Shown: positions 50,752-59,174, counted from the first letter of the stretch. The stretch is 64,000 nt of DNA from Bacillota bacterium (GCA_030057555.1 JASGUU010000069.1:49921-113920), one strand, 5' to 3'. Translations and numbers: made by a program. The notes: generated by a model not told the origin, from the letters alone.

Positions 50752-51885
50752 TCAGTCTGTCTCCAGTGGGAAATCGTCCGCGTTGAAGCTGCGCAGCCAG
50801 ATACCGCTGAGGCGCTCGGAGCCTTCCTCCTGTGCTTCGTAGAGCAGCCAGCCGCGGCTGCTGTCGTTGTCCGCCAGAGCGAGATCGGCATAGCCGGCAC
50901 GGGCGACGAGTGTGCGGCTTGAGGTCCAGCTTTTGCCCGCATCATCCGAACGCTGCAGGCGCAGGTTGACGCGGGCATGGGGTGCGAGGTCGCTGCCGGG
51001 CGTCGGGTGCTGGCAGTTGACGAAGTAGAGGCGCGGTGAGGCGTCATTCGAGGCGACGAGGCTGCCGAAGCAGGCGGGATCCGGCAGGTCCGGGCGCAGT
51101 TCGCCCGTGATGCTGTCGTAAGGATGGCGGCTTTCGCCCTGCCAGCGCATCAGCCGGCTGCCGCGGTGGCGTACGTTCAGCAGCACCCGATCGGGGGCGA
51201 GGCGGGCGACCGTGGCTTCGTTCGGCGAGAGCCAGCCGGCGGCCTGTTCGTGGGCCGGGCGGCCGTCAGGGGTGACGTTGTCGCCCAGGATCGGCCGGCT
51301 CGTGTGCCAGATCCAGCGGGTGTCGCCGCCGCTGTTTGCCTGGTGCCCGCTGACGAGTGCGGTGGCCGAGGGGAAATGCTCCTGCGGGCCGCCACAGGCG
51401 AACCAGACGGTGAGGAGCAGTGTCCCGTCCGGCATTTCGATCCCGTGGCCGGGTCCGGGGGCGACTAGATCATAGGGCAGCGGCTGCCCTGTGCTGCCCA
51501 GCAGGCGGAAACCATCGCGGATTTCCTCCGCCGCTTCGAAACTGCGGCCGTCATCGTGGCTGACGCGCAGCCAGACGCGGCGGTAGTCGCTGCCGTGCAC
51601 GAGCAGGACGCGGCCGTCACGGCAGGCGATGAGGACGGGGTTGTTGACGGTGCGTACGGTGGGCAGCGGTGCGTCGATCTGCAGGGAATCGGACCAGCTG
51701 CGGCCGCCGTCAGCGCTGCGGCGCAGGGCGAGTGCATAGGCCGACCAGTCGCCGCTGTCCGTGCGCAGCTCGCAGGCGGCGAGCAGGCTGCCCGCCGCCG
51801 TGCGTATGAGGGCCGGAATGCGGTGGTAGGGCCGCCCGGTTTCCTGCTGGTTGGAGAAAAGACAGACCGGTTCTGGGTGCGGCAT
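50752..51885 (-). CDS. Exo-alpha-sialidase (BNR/Asp-box), no signal peptide
   Basis: A 377-residue six-bladed propeller of the sialidase family. The arginine-triad opener HRIPAL is near residue 22. Asp-boxes are SADGGRSW, SHDDGRSF and SDDAGKSW, with the Glu/Tyr region in the middle. It removes sialic acids from glycoconjugates. No signal peptide or anchor is visible, so it should act on imported sialosides. The start at 51885 is 1 nt after the stop of the nanA-type gene, giving tight coupling. Some propellers of this type act on other sugars, but the pairing with NanA supports sialic acid. Confidence 0.82.
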   Translation of the reverse strand: MPHPEPVCLFSNQQETGRPYHRIPALIRTAAGSLLAACELRTDSGDWSAYALALRRSADGGRSWSDSLQIDAPLPTVRTVNNPVLIACRDGRVLLVHGSDYRRVWLRVSHDDGRSFEAAEEIRDGFRLLGSTGQPLPYDLVAPGPGHGIEMPDGTLLLTVWFACGGPQEHFPSATALVSGHQANSGGDTRWIWHTSRPILGDNVTPDGRPAHEQAAGWLSPNEATVARLAPDRVLLNVRHRGSRLMRWQGESRHPYDSITGELRPDLPDPACFGSLVASNDASPRLYFVNCQHPTPGSDLAPHARVNLRLQRSDDAGKSWTSSRTLVARAGYADLALADNDSSRGWLLYEAQEEGSERLSGIWLRSFNADDFPLETD

Positions 51886-51886
51886 C

Positions 51887-52768
51887 TCAGCCGCGGTCCA
51901 TCGCTGCCTCGTAAACGCTGTTGATTCCGCGTACAGTCTCAGCGTCCGGCATCGAGAAGGGCGCTCTGGCATCGCCGACGGCGACGCCGCGGTGGTTGAG
52001 TACGCCCTTCAGCGCCGGGATGACGCCGGGCGGCAGCAGGGCATCGATCACGCTGTTGATCCGGGCCTGACGTTCGCGTGCCAGAGCGATGTCGCCCGCC
52101 TCCACGGCGTCATAGACCTCGCGGAATAGCGGCGCCATCAGGTTGACGGTCGAGCCGATCGCGCCGTCCGCCCCGCTGGCGAAGCCGGCCAGACTCATCT
52201 CGTCGTAGCCGTTCATGATCACAGCGTCGGGGGCGCCCTGACGGATGCGCTCGAGGACATAGAAGTCCGTTGCCGTGTATTTCAGTCCGATGATGTTCGG
52301 ATGCTCGAGCAGTGCCAGCAGTTCAGGGAGTCCGAGACTCTGCCCCGCGGCACCCGGATAGAAGTAGAGCAGCAGCGGTGTAGTGACGGCATCGGCGAGG
52401 CGTCGATAGTAGTTCTGGACTTCGGCACTTGAGAAGCGATAGTAGTAGGGCATGACGGCCGAGATCGCGGCGACGCCGAGTCCGTCGGCATGGCGGGCGA
52501 GATCGATGGTGGTGGCGAGGTCGGGGCAGCCAACCTGGGCGACGACCGGCACACGGCCGGCGGCGGCGGTGACGGCGGCTTCGAGGATGGCTTTGCGTAC
52601 GCTGGAATCAAGCATCATCGCTTCACCCGTGCTGCCGCAGACATACAGGCCTTCCGTGCCCAGCTCGACGTTCCAGTCGACCAGCCGGGCGATGCCAGCC
52701 GCATCGGGCTGACCCTCGGCATCAAAGACCGACAGCAGCGCCGCATAGATTCCCGAAATGGCTTTCAT
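51887..52768 (-). CDS. nanA: N-acetylneuraminate lyase-type DHDPS family aldolase
   Basis: A 293-residue TIM-barrel aldolase. GSTGEAMML is the carboxylate-binding loop, YFYPGA carries the Tyr, and IIGLKYTATDFYVL holds the Schiff-base Lys, with Thr/Asp features of NanA rather than DapA. It splits N-acetylneuraminate to ManNAc and pyruvate. The start at 52768 has GGGGAGG upstream. It heads an operon with the sialidase. No nanE, nanK or transporter gene is in the window, so the rest of the pathway lies elsewhere or the substrate differs. Confidence 0.82.
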   Translation of the reverse strand: MKAISGIYAALLSVFDAEGQPDAAGIARLVDWNVELGTEGLYVCGSTGEAMMLDSSVRKAILEAAVTAAAGRVPVVAQVGCPDLATTIDLARHADGLGVAAISAVMPYYYRFSSAEVQNYYRRLADAVTTPLLLYFYPGAAGQSLGLPELLALLEHPNIIGLKYTATDFYVLERIRQGAPDAVIMNGYDEMSLAGFASGADGAIGSTVNLMAPLFREVYDAVEAGDIALARERQARINSVIDALLPPGVIPALKGVLNHRGVAVGDARAPFSMPDAETVRGINSVYEAAMDRG

Positions 52769-52802
52769 TCTCATAAACCTCCCCGCTTCAGCGGTTTTCA
52801 TA

Positions 52803-52817
52803 ACTGGCGCCAGTATA
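52803..52817 (-). promoter_or_regulatory. Palindrome overlapping -10 of the nanA-sialidase operon
   Basis: The perfect 12-bp palindrome ACTGGCGCCAGT (52803-52814) overlaps a minus-strand TATACT (complement of 52812-52817) in the 81-bp divergent spacer. It is a candidate operator for a sugar-responsive repressor. No good -35 is seen. Confidence 0.4.
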
Positions 52818-52849
52818 AACGATAGACTGGAGGAGAGGGGGTGTGGAGG

Positions 52850-53137
52850 ATGCGTGTCTTGATTCTCGAGCTGACGCTGGATCTGCTCGGTGCGCCGTCG
52901 CTGAAGGACAAGCGGCAGCTGCGTCTGCGCCTTTGTGAGCGGCTGCGGCGGCGCTACGGTCTGTCGATCGCCGAAGTCGACTGCCAGGATGTGAGTCAGG
53001 TGCTCTGCCTCGGCATCGCCCATGTCTGCCTCGGTGAGCAGGTGGCCCGCGACCTCGAAGCCAGGATCACCGACTCTGTGCTCTCACTTTCGGCCGGACT
53101 CGCCACCCTGCGTGAAGTGGTGGCGGAAATCGTGTAG
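52850..53137 (+). CDS. DUF503 (YlxP-like) protein
   Basis: A 95-residue small alpha/beta protein of the DUF503 family. The N-terminus MRVLILELTLDLLGAPSLKD followed by KRQLRLRL matches the family signature (SLKdKR). YlxP in Bacillus lies with rbfA and is linked to ribosome assembly; here it stands alone, divergent from nanA. The start at 52850 is the first ATG of the conserved domain with GGGGG upstream; a GTG 9 nt earlier is possible. Confidence 0.85.
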   Translation: MRVLILELTLDLLGAPSLKDKRQLRLRLCERLRRRYGLSIAEVDCQDVSQVLCLGIAHVCLGEQVARDLEARITDSVLSLSAGLATLREVVAEIV

Positions 53138-53149
53138 CGCAGGAGCGCG

Positions 53150-53419
53150 GTGCAATATTTCAAGTTTCCGCGCGGTTTCACTGCGGAAGGTTGAAATTTT
53201 GAGCAGGAAGGCTCTGAAATGTGCAATATTTCAAGTTTCCGCACGGTTTCACTGTGGAAGGTTGAAATTCTGCACAGAAGGGCTCTGAAATGTGCAATAT
53301 TTCAAGTTTCTGCGCGGTTTCACTGCGGAAGGTTGAAATTTTGAGCAGGAAGGCTCTGAAATGTGCAATATTTCAAGTTTCCGCACACTTTCACTGTGGA
53401 AGGTTGTAATTCTGCACAC
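53150..53419. repeat. Family A 71-bp palindromic repeat array, four units
   Basis: Units start at 53150, 53221, 53292 and 53363, exactly 71 bp apart. Each has a left arm GTGCAATATTTCAAGTTTCC, then GC, an 11-nt loop and a right arm opening GCGGAAGGTTGAAATT. The spacer of about 16 nt contains GGCTCTGAAAT. Units 1 and 3 differ by one base; units 2 and 4 share TGTGGAAGG and TTCTGCACA variants, so the array grew as a 142-bp dimer. The arms of units 2 and 4 keep pairing with a G-T wobble. It lies between convergent genes. Confidence 0.92.
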
Positions 53420-53421
53420 CC

Positions 53422-53467
53422 CGATCGTGACCCGCTCCTTCGCCCGATCGTGACCCGCACCTTCGCC
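53422..53467. repeat. Two 23-bp direct repeats
   Basis: CGATCGTGACCCGC followed by TCCTTCGCC (53422-53444) or ACCTTCGCC (53445-53467), head to tail, between the 71-bp array and the oxidoreductase stop codon. Confidence 0.7.
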
Positions 53468-53475
53468 CGGGCACG

Positions 53476-54789
53476 TCAGCACCCGAAGGCCCGTAGCGCC
53501 CCGTCCATGTCGACGACAGTCCCCTCGTCCATCGCCTCCACCGCCTTCATTGCGACCAGATGACCCGTGATCGAGTCATCGAGCGTCGTCGCCGAGAAGG
53601 AGAGCTCCTCACCGCGCATCATACGCACGAAGTCCTGCATCATGCGCATGTTGGCTCCACCATGGCGGCCCGTGAAGCCGTTTGTCTCCCGCCCGCGCGT
53701 GTCGATCTCGACCTCCGTCCAGCCCGACGCCTCCTGCGGCCGGCTGCGGCGCAGCGTAAAGCACTCGGAGAGATAATCTCCCTCAATCTGCCCGTGGCTG
53801 CCCACAATTGAGATGGTCCGCTCCGGCTTTGCAGCGCCGGAACTCATCGTGAAGACCCCCGCCGAACGGTCGGCGAAGCGCACGATCAGGCTCTGCCAGT
53901 CAACGTTGTCACGATTGCACACCCAGACGCAGCGATCCCAATCGGTCTCCTCGTGCAGATAGCGTCGCTTCTGGGTCTCTGTCAGTGCTGCCAGATCCGG
54001 GATCTCCGTCCAGAGGTAGCCCTCATAGCGCTCGGTGTGCTCGAGATAGTCCGTCTTCGCCGACCAGGGGCAGCTGTCGATATGCGGACAGGGATCGAAG
54101 CAGCGCCCGGTCGCCCCGGCCGGCCGCATCGATGGATGGAAGAGCCGCTCCGCCCCCAGACTCACGAGCCGCTCCGGCCGCGCCCTGTTGAACCAGGTCA
54201 GCAGATCCAGATCGTGACAGGCCTTCGCCAGCAGCATCGGCGCCCCGCAGATGTGACGGTCGGCCCACTTGCCACGCACGTAGGATACTGCCGCCGGCCC
54301 GTAGCCGATGCGTTCTTCCATCGTGATACAGACAATGTCGCCTATCGCCCCAGCCGCGATCTGCTCATAGATCGCCCGGTAAAACGGTGCATAGCGCAGA
54401 ACATGACAGATCATGACCCGGCTGTCACGCCGCCCGGCCACCTCGGTCAGCTGGCTGAGCTCCACCTCGTTCAGGGCGAAGGGCTTCTCCAGCAGCAGGC
54501 CATAGCCCAGCTCGAGCAGAGGCAGAGATGTCGGCACATGCAGCTGATCCATGGTCCCGTTAATCGCCGCATCCGCGAGCCTGCCCGCCGCGGCGAGCTC
54601 CTCCGCACTTTCATAACAGCGCTCCGCCGCAATACCAAACCGCTCTGCGAACCAGCGCCGTCTTTCCGGCTCCGGCTCGGCCACTGCAACAATTCGCAGC
54701 TCCTGGGGCCGCAGCAAAGCATACTCTGCGTAAATCTGAGAACGGTGCCCGCCGCCGACAACAACTGCTGTAACCGGATCCTGATGCAT
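53476..54789 (-). CDS. Gfo/Idh/MocA family oxidoreductase
   Basis: A 437-residue NAD(P)-dependent sugar or inositol dehydrogenase. The Rossmann motif is AVVVGGGHRSQIY at the N-terminus, LLLEKPFALNE holds the catalytic Lys-Pro pair and CHDLDLLTWF the conserved Asp/His. A Cys-rich segment (RCFDPCPHIDSCPW) in the C-terminal domain is unusual and may bind metal. The start at 54789 has GGAGG 8 nt upstream; an ATG at 54834 is less supported. The substrate is unknown. Confidence 0.85.
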   Translation of the reverse strand: MHQDPVTAVVVGGGHRSQIYAEYALLRPQELRIVAVAEPEPERRRWFAERFGIAAERCYESAEELAAAGRLADAAINGTMDQLHVPTSLPLLELGYGLLLEKPFALNEVELSQLTEVAGRRDSRVMICHVLRYAPFYRAIYEQIAAGAIGDIVCITMEERIGYGPAAVSYVRGKWADRHICGAPMLLAKACHDLDLLTWFNRARPERLVSLGAERLFHPSMRPAGATGRCFDPCPHIDSCPWSAKTDYLEHTERYEGYLWTEIPDLAALTETQKRRYLHEETDWDRCVWVCNRDNVDWQSLIVRFADRSAGVFTMSSGAAKPERTISIVGSHGQIEGDYLSECFTLRRSRPQEASGWTEVEIDTRGRETNGFTGRHGGANMRMMQDFVRMMRGEELSFSATTLDDSITGHLVAMKAVEAMDEGTVVDMDGALRAFGC

Positions 54790-54888
54790 TGAGTCGTCCT
54801 CCATGATATTGGCATACGGCGAACACTTTAGCACTTCTTGACGCCCGCGTCCCGACTTCGGTATTGTTCTTTCTGAATTGGATCAGCC

Positions 54889-55194
54889 ATGAAGGTTGAT
54901 GCCGGCAGCGGCCTCACCAGAGGCTGGAAACAGTATGTCGCCTGCGATCGCGCCCTCGCCACGCGTCCGCGCCTGCTGATCGCCGACGAACATATGTCGA
55001 TGCCTGATCTCCGGACTCGAGCCAGCGTGCTCCGCCTGCTCAATGGCATGTAAAACGTATTCGACTGCGCTCTGCTGCTCGTCACCCATGATCAGGTGAG
55101 TGCTGCGAAAATTGCAGACCGCTTCTGGCGGCTGCCTGACGGCGAACATGAGCCCGTCGGGCCCGCCCCACTGTTGGAGGTAAAAAATGACTGA
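54889..55194 (+). pseudogene. Broken C-terminal part of an ABC transporter ATPase
   Basis: One frame of 101 codons, interrupted once by TAA at 55051, encodes the end of an ABC ATPase. A degraded signature (SGLTRGWKQYVACDRAL) is followed by the Walker B-like RPRLLIADEHMSMPDL and the H-loop LLLVTHDQVSAAKIADRF. No Walker A or N-terminal half exists upstream. The pattern is nearest to oligopeptide/nickel importers. The frame runs into the start of the FmdE gene, which suggests the two were once an operon. DEH instead of DEP and the stop codon argue that it is dead. Confidence 0.7.
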
Positions 55195-55714
55195 ACGAAC
55201 CTGGGAAGATGTGGTAGCGTTTCACGGCCACATCTGTCCCGGCCTCATGATTGGCTATCAGGCGGCGCGGCTGGCCCGGCGTCTGCTCGATCTCAAATAT
55301 TCGGAGGACGAGGAGGTCGTCTGCATCGCCGAGAACGACGCCTGCGGTATCGACGCGATCCAGGTCCTGCTCGGCTGCAGTGTCGGGCGTGGAAACCTGC
55401 TCTTTCGCATGCGCGGCAAGTCCGCCTATTCCTTCTACCGCCGCCGGGACGGCCGTTCTCTGCGCCTGCTGCTGCGCCCCTATCCCCACGAGATGAGCCG
55501 CGAAGAAAGCTTTACCTACCTGCGCGACGCCGACCCTGCCACACTCTTCGATGTGCAGGAAACACGGCTGCCGCTGCCCGAGCGCGCCCGCCTCTTCGGC
55601 TCGTATCCCTGCGACAGCTGCGGCGAGCGTACCGCCGAAGCCTATCTCCGTCTCTCCGGCGGCAAAAAGCTTTGTCTCGACTGCTACACCGAATACCGCC
55701 GCTTCGATGTATAG
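55187..55714 (+). CDS. FmdE family protein with zinc finger
   Basis: A 175-residue protein related to formylmethanofuran dehydrogenase subunit E. The N-terminal domain has FHGHICPGLMIGYQAA and AENDACGIDAIQVLLGCSVG, with conserved His/Cys likely to bind metal. The C-terminus has the zinc ribbon CDSCGERTAEAYLRLSGG...CLDC. In Bacillota such genes sit beside ABC importers of metals or peptides, and a broken ABC ATPase lies just upstream here. The function is not known. GGAGG precedes the ATG by 7-8 nt. Confidence 0.85.
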   Translation: MTERTWEDVVAFHGHICPGLMIGYQAARLARRLLDLKYSEDEEVVCIAENDACGIDAIQVLLGCSVGRGNLLFRMRGKSAYSFYRRRDGRSLRLLLRPYPHEMSREESFTYLRDADPATLFDVQETRLPLPERARLFGSYPCDSCGERTAEAYLRLSGGKKLCLDCYTEYRRFDV

Positions 55715-55738
55715 GTTTTGGAGTAGCTGTGTGTTGGT

Positions 55739-55920
55739 GTGCAAAATTTCAATCTTCCATGCTCAGAAGCTGCGGAACCTTGAAAAACTGAGCAAATCGA
55801 GGCTGAGATGTGCAACATTTCAACCTTCCGCGTCCAGAAGCCGCGGAACCTTGAAATTACGTTCATCTACCTGCATGAAGTGAGCGATTTCTCAATTTAC
55901 CGCATTCAGACAGCGGCGAG
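55739..55920. repeat. Family A 71-bp palindromic repeat array, about three units
   Basis: Units start at 55739 (GTGCAAAATTTCAATCTTCC), 55810 (GTGCAACATTTCAACCTTCC) and about 55880 (GTGAGCGATTTCTCAATTTA), 71 and 70 bp apart. Right arms are TGCGGAACCTTGAAAAACTG and CGCGGAACCTTGAAAT. The stems in units 1 and 2 are intact. It is between convergent genes. Confidence 0.85.
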
Positions 55921-55992
55921 CAACGAGGAACACAACCAGCCACAACCAGGAGTAAGTCGACAGCGATGTCAGAAATATGAACAACGGCTTTC

Positions 55993-56874
55993 TTAACGCC
56001 GTGGAAGAAGCTCATGAATCCGCTGCAGACTACGTTCGTACTGATCGGAGCGGATCTGAAGACGGGTTTTATGAGTGTTCGCGACGTGTTGCAGGAACAG
56101 GTCGAGTTGTTCAGGAAAGTAGAGAATGGAGCGCGTGACAGGTATAAGGTGATATCCCAGACGTGAAAGCGCCAGATTGCGCCTGGTGTCGCGATCTGTA
56201 GTGTTGTCGTGATGCCTGTCCTGATATTCATAGGCAATCCTGGCATTCTGAAAACAATAGTCGATAAAGAAGCGATCTGTTTTCATGGCGGAGGCCTCTG
56301 GATCTGTGAGAACCACTTCGCAATTGAAGCAGCCGCCTTTGACACCCAGACCACCGAGCACATGGGGCAAGCCAATAAACAGATCAACAAAGACTTCCTG
56401 ACAGGAATTGGCATTCGGCTTTACATATTGCAGAGCTCTCAGGGCCTGCCTGCGACCGTACATGCCTTTTGCCTGCTGGGTATATTTGAGTAGTCGTTCC
56501 GGCGTCACCCACGGCTGGGAATGGACACCCTCAGGATAGGCGCAGATCAGGTCACCCAAAATGATGGTCTGCCAGATATCGAGCGAAGCGGCGAGCTGGA
56601 GGAATACCAGCTCGATCGAGGCGTAAATCCCATCTGCGGTCTTGATGAGGCTGTTCTGAGGCAGAGCTTGAGAGCACTGTCTGACAGGACTTCGCACTCG
56701 CCGCATTTCTTCCGGAGACCCGTAGGCGGTCAGCTGTTTCACTCCAGCCCGCTCTATCTCTTCGGCAAAGTAGCGGTGAGCCAGAGGAACGTTCCAGTAG
56801 CGCAGAGCGCTGTAGTGTGTTGTTGCGGTAATCATAAGGGGAGGGTAGACGAAAGGGCGCAGATCTGGATGCAC
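55993..56874 (-). CDS. DUF559/Vsr-like nuclease-fold protein
   Basis: A 293-residue protein with lower GC than its neighbours. The C-terminal part FFIDYCFQNARIAYEYQDRH, then RRNLALSRLGYHLIPVT, resembles the Asp...Glu/Tyr...His-Asp-Arg pattern of DUF559/very-short-patch-repair nuclease folds. The N-terminal part resembles AbiEi-like antitoxin associated proteins (SIELVFLQLAASLD). The start is uncertain: a GTG at 56874 or the ATG at 56835, neither with a clear ribosome site. It is probably horizontally acquired and may be a defence or mobile-element nuclease. It stands alone, with no partner methylase. Confidence 0.6.
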   Translation of the reverse strand: MHPDLRPFVYPPLMITATTHYSALRYWNVPLAHRYFAEEIERAGVKQLTAYGSPEEMRRVRSPVRQCSQALPQNSLIKTADGIYASIELVFLQLAASLDIWQTIILGDLICAYPEGVHSQPWVTPERLLKYTQQAKGMYGRRQALRALQYVKPNANSCQEVFVDLFIGLPHVLGGLGVKGGCFNCEVVLTDPEASAMKTDRFFIDYCFQNARIAYEYQDRHHDNTTDRDTRRNLALSRLGYHLIPVTRSILYFPEQLDLFLQHVANTHKTRLQIRSDQYERSLQRIHELLPRR

Positions 56875-57018
56875 CCTTATATGCCCTGATACGCAAAATC
56901 TCTCGCGATCCGCCCGCCCCGCACCCCGCCCCGCACCCCGTCGTCTCCCGCCAGATCGCGGTTTAGCTACGAATCAGCCATGAATGCATCCGAAACTTGC
57001 CCGAAATCCCTCCCAAAG

Positions 57019-57047
57019 CTGTCAGAATCTTAAATATAAGGTATACA
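57019..57047 (+). promoter_or_regulatory. Possible promoter of the PutP-like gene
   Basis: CTGTCA (57019-57024), 17-bp spacer, TATACA (57042-57047). Each box matches at 4 of 6 positions, 34 bp before the ATG, in an AT-rich stretch. Confidence 0.35.
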
Positions 57048-57080
57048 GATGGGAACCAATTCCGAAATGGAGACGTTGCC

Positions 57081-58661
57081 ATGGATGCCAGTCAAGTTGA
57101 AATTCTGATCGCCATGATCGCCTACATGCTTCTCATAATCGGCATAGGCGTCTACTTCTTCCGCCGCGCCAACCGCAGCCCCGCCGACTACTTCCTCGGC
57201 GGCCGCAGCCTCGGCCCCTGGATCACGGCGATGAGCGCCGAAGCCTCCGACATGAGTGGCTGGCTCCTCATGGGCCTGCCGGGCGTAGCCTACTGGTTCG
57301 GCCTCTCCGACGCCTTCTGGACCGCCATCGGCCTCGCGATCGGCACCTACCTCAACTGGCTCCTTGTCAGCCGCCGCCTGCGCGGCTACTCCGAGATCGC
57401 CGGCGACTCCTTCACCCTCCCGGAATTCTTCTCGAAGCGCTTCCACGAGAAACGCCCGATTCTCCTCAGCCTCTCCGCCCTCTTCATCCTCGTCTTCTTT
57501 GTCGTCTATGCCGCCAGCTGCTTCGTCACCGTCGGCCGCCTCTTCAGCACCCTCTTCGGCATCTCCTATGTCAGCGCGATGATCATCGGAGCGATCTTCG
57601 TCGTCCTCTACACCCTCATCGGCGGCTTCCTCGCCGAATCCGTCTCCGACTTCGTCCAGTCCATCGTCATGATCCTGGCTCTCGTCGTTGTCCTCGGCAC
57701 TGGCCTCCACTTCTCGGGCGGCATCAACAACATCATCCAGAACCTGCGCCAGTTCCCCGGCTTCCTTGACTTCATGGGCATCGCCCAGCCCGTCCTTGAA
57801 GACAACGTCCAGACCGCCACCAACGGCGTCCCGAACTTCGCCCCCCAGGCCGGTGACTACGGCTTTCTGACCATCCTCTCGACCCTCTCCTGGGGCCTCG
57901 GCTACTTCGGCATGCCGCAGGTGCTGCTGCGCTTCATGGCCATCCGCCGCCCCCACGAGCTGGTGCGCTCACGCCGCATCGCCATGATCTGGGTCACCAT
58001 CTCCCTCTTCGCCGCCGTCGCCATCGGCCTCATCGGCCGCTCGATCTTCCCGACCGCCCTCAACACCGCCGCCGCCGCTGAGACCATCTTCATCCACATG
58101 GCGACGAGCTTCATGCCCGCCTTCCTGGCCGGCATCGTCATGGCCGGCATCCTCGCCGCCACCATCTCGTCCTCGGACTCCTACCTGCTCATCGCCTCCT
58201 CCGCCGTCGCCAAGAACATCTACCACGACATCTTCCGGCGCGACGCCTCCGACCGCCAGGTTCTATGGGTCAGCCGCATCGCCCTCCTCATCATCAGCCT
58301 GCTCGGCATGTTCATCGCCCTCGATGAGAACTCGATCATCTTCCAGGTCGTCTCCTTCGCCTGGGCCGGCTTCGGCGCCACCTTCGGCCCCCTCGTGCTC
58401 TTCTCGCTCTTCTGGAAGCGCACGACCCACGCCGGCGCCGTCGCGGGCATGCTGACCGGCGGCATCATGGTCTTTGTCTGGAAGCTCGCCATCCGCCCCA
58501 TGGGCGGCGTCTTCGGCATCTACGAGCTGCTGCCGGCCTTCATCCTCTCCTCGATCGTCATCGCCGTCGTCTCGCTCATCACCCCCGAACCCTCGGCCGC
58601 CATTGCCGCCGAATTCGACACCGCCCTCGAGCACAGCCGTCACGACCCCAGCGCGATGTAG
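57081..58661 (+). CDS. putP: Sodium/proline symporter (SSS family)
   Basis: A 526-residue transporter with about 13 helices. The motif SAEASDMSGWLLMGLPGVAY and ITLPEFF-like region SFTLPEFFSKRFHEKRPIL match PutP, and a Na+-site Ser/Thr-rich segment (AATISSSDSYLLIASSAV) is present. It imports proline with Na+, for nutrition or osmoprotection. The start at 57081 has a GGAG about 9 nt upstream; an in-frame ATG 84 nt earlier lies before the promoter candidate. Its 3' end overlaps the convergent acetyltransferase gene by 22 nt. Confidence 0.88.
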   Translation: MDASQVEILIAMIAYMLLIIGIGVYFFRRANRSPADYFLGGRSLGPWITAMSAEASDMSGWLLMGLPGVAYWFGLSDAFWTAIGLAIGTYLNWLLVSRRLRGYSEIAGDSFTLPEFFSKRFHEKRPILLSLSALFILVFFVVYAASCFVTVGRLFSTLFGISYVSAMIIGAIFVVLYTLIGGFLAESVSDFVQSIVMILALVVVLGTGLHFSGGINNIIQNLRQFPGFLDFMGIAQPVLEDNVQTATNGVPNFAPQAGDYGFLTILSTLSWGLGYFGMPQVLLRFMAIRRPHELVRSRRIAMIWVTISLFAAVAIGLIGRSIFPTALNTAAAAETIFIHMATSFMPAFLAGIVMAGILAATISSSDSYLLIASSAVAKNIYHDIFRRDASDRQVLWVSRIALLIISLLGMFIALDENSIIFQVVSFAWAGFGATFGPLVLFSLFWKRTTHAGAVAGMLTGGIMVFVWKLAIRPMGGVFGIYELLPAFILSSIVIAVVSLITPEPSAAIAAEFDTALEHSRHDPSAM

Positions 58662-59131
58662 TAGGGACAGATCGTCTCGTAGCGCCCGTCCGGGAGGCGG
58701 AAACCGCCCGGTATCTCGCCCAGCTGCCGGAAGCCCAGCGACTCATAGAGTGCCCGCGCGGCCAGGTTCGATGCCACCACGGCATTGAACTGCAAAATTC
58801 GAAAGCCCATCCGCCCGGCCACCGCCAGCGAATCCAGCACCAGACGGCGCCCAATCCCGCGCCCCCGCCACCCGGCCGCCACGGCATAGCTCGCATTCGC
58901 GATATGCCCGCAGCGGCCGACATTGTTCGGGTGCAGAATATAGAACCCCACGGGCCCGCCCTCCGCTTCCGCCACGCCGCAGTGTGACTGCTCGCCAAAA
59001 AAGACAGCCGCCCCCTCCATGTCCAGCGCCTCCTCCTGCGGGAAGGCCAGTCCCTCCGCCACCACCTCATTCCAGATGACCTGCATGGCGGGCAGATCCT
59101 GCGCCTGCCAGGCCCGGACTGAAACCGTCAT
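58640..59131 (-). CDS. GNAT family N-acetyltransferase
   Basis: A 163-residue acetyltransferase. The acetyl-CoA motif A is AAGWRGRGIGRRLVLDSL (Q/RxxGxG/A), with NASYAV before it and LYESLGFRQLGEI after it. The start at 59131 has GGAGGGG 7 nt upstream. It is convergent with and overlaps the putP end. The substrate is unknown; a phosphinothricin-acetyltransferase-like role is possible. Confidence 0.85.
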   Translation of the reverse strand: MTVSVRAWQAQDLPAMQVIWNEVVAEGLAFPQEEALDMEGAAVFFGEQSHCGVAEAEGGPVGFYILHPNNVGRCGHIANASYAVAAGWRGRGIGRRLVLDSLAVAGRMGFRILQFNAVVASNLAARALYESLGFRQLGEIPGGFRLPDGRYETICPYYIALGS

Positions 59132-59174
59132 ACCAGAACCCCTCCATTCTGCTGAGATTCTAACGCAGCGGCAC

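Noticed and set aside
53150..53419. CRISPR array
   Set aside because: The whole 71-bp unit repeats, including the would-be spacer, and no cas genes are near.
53422..53467. Attachment site or element end (23-bp direct repeats)
   Set aside because: There are only two head-to-tail copies, with no integrase, tRNA or element between them.
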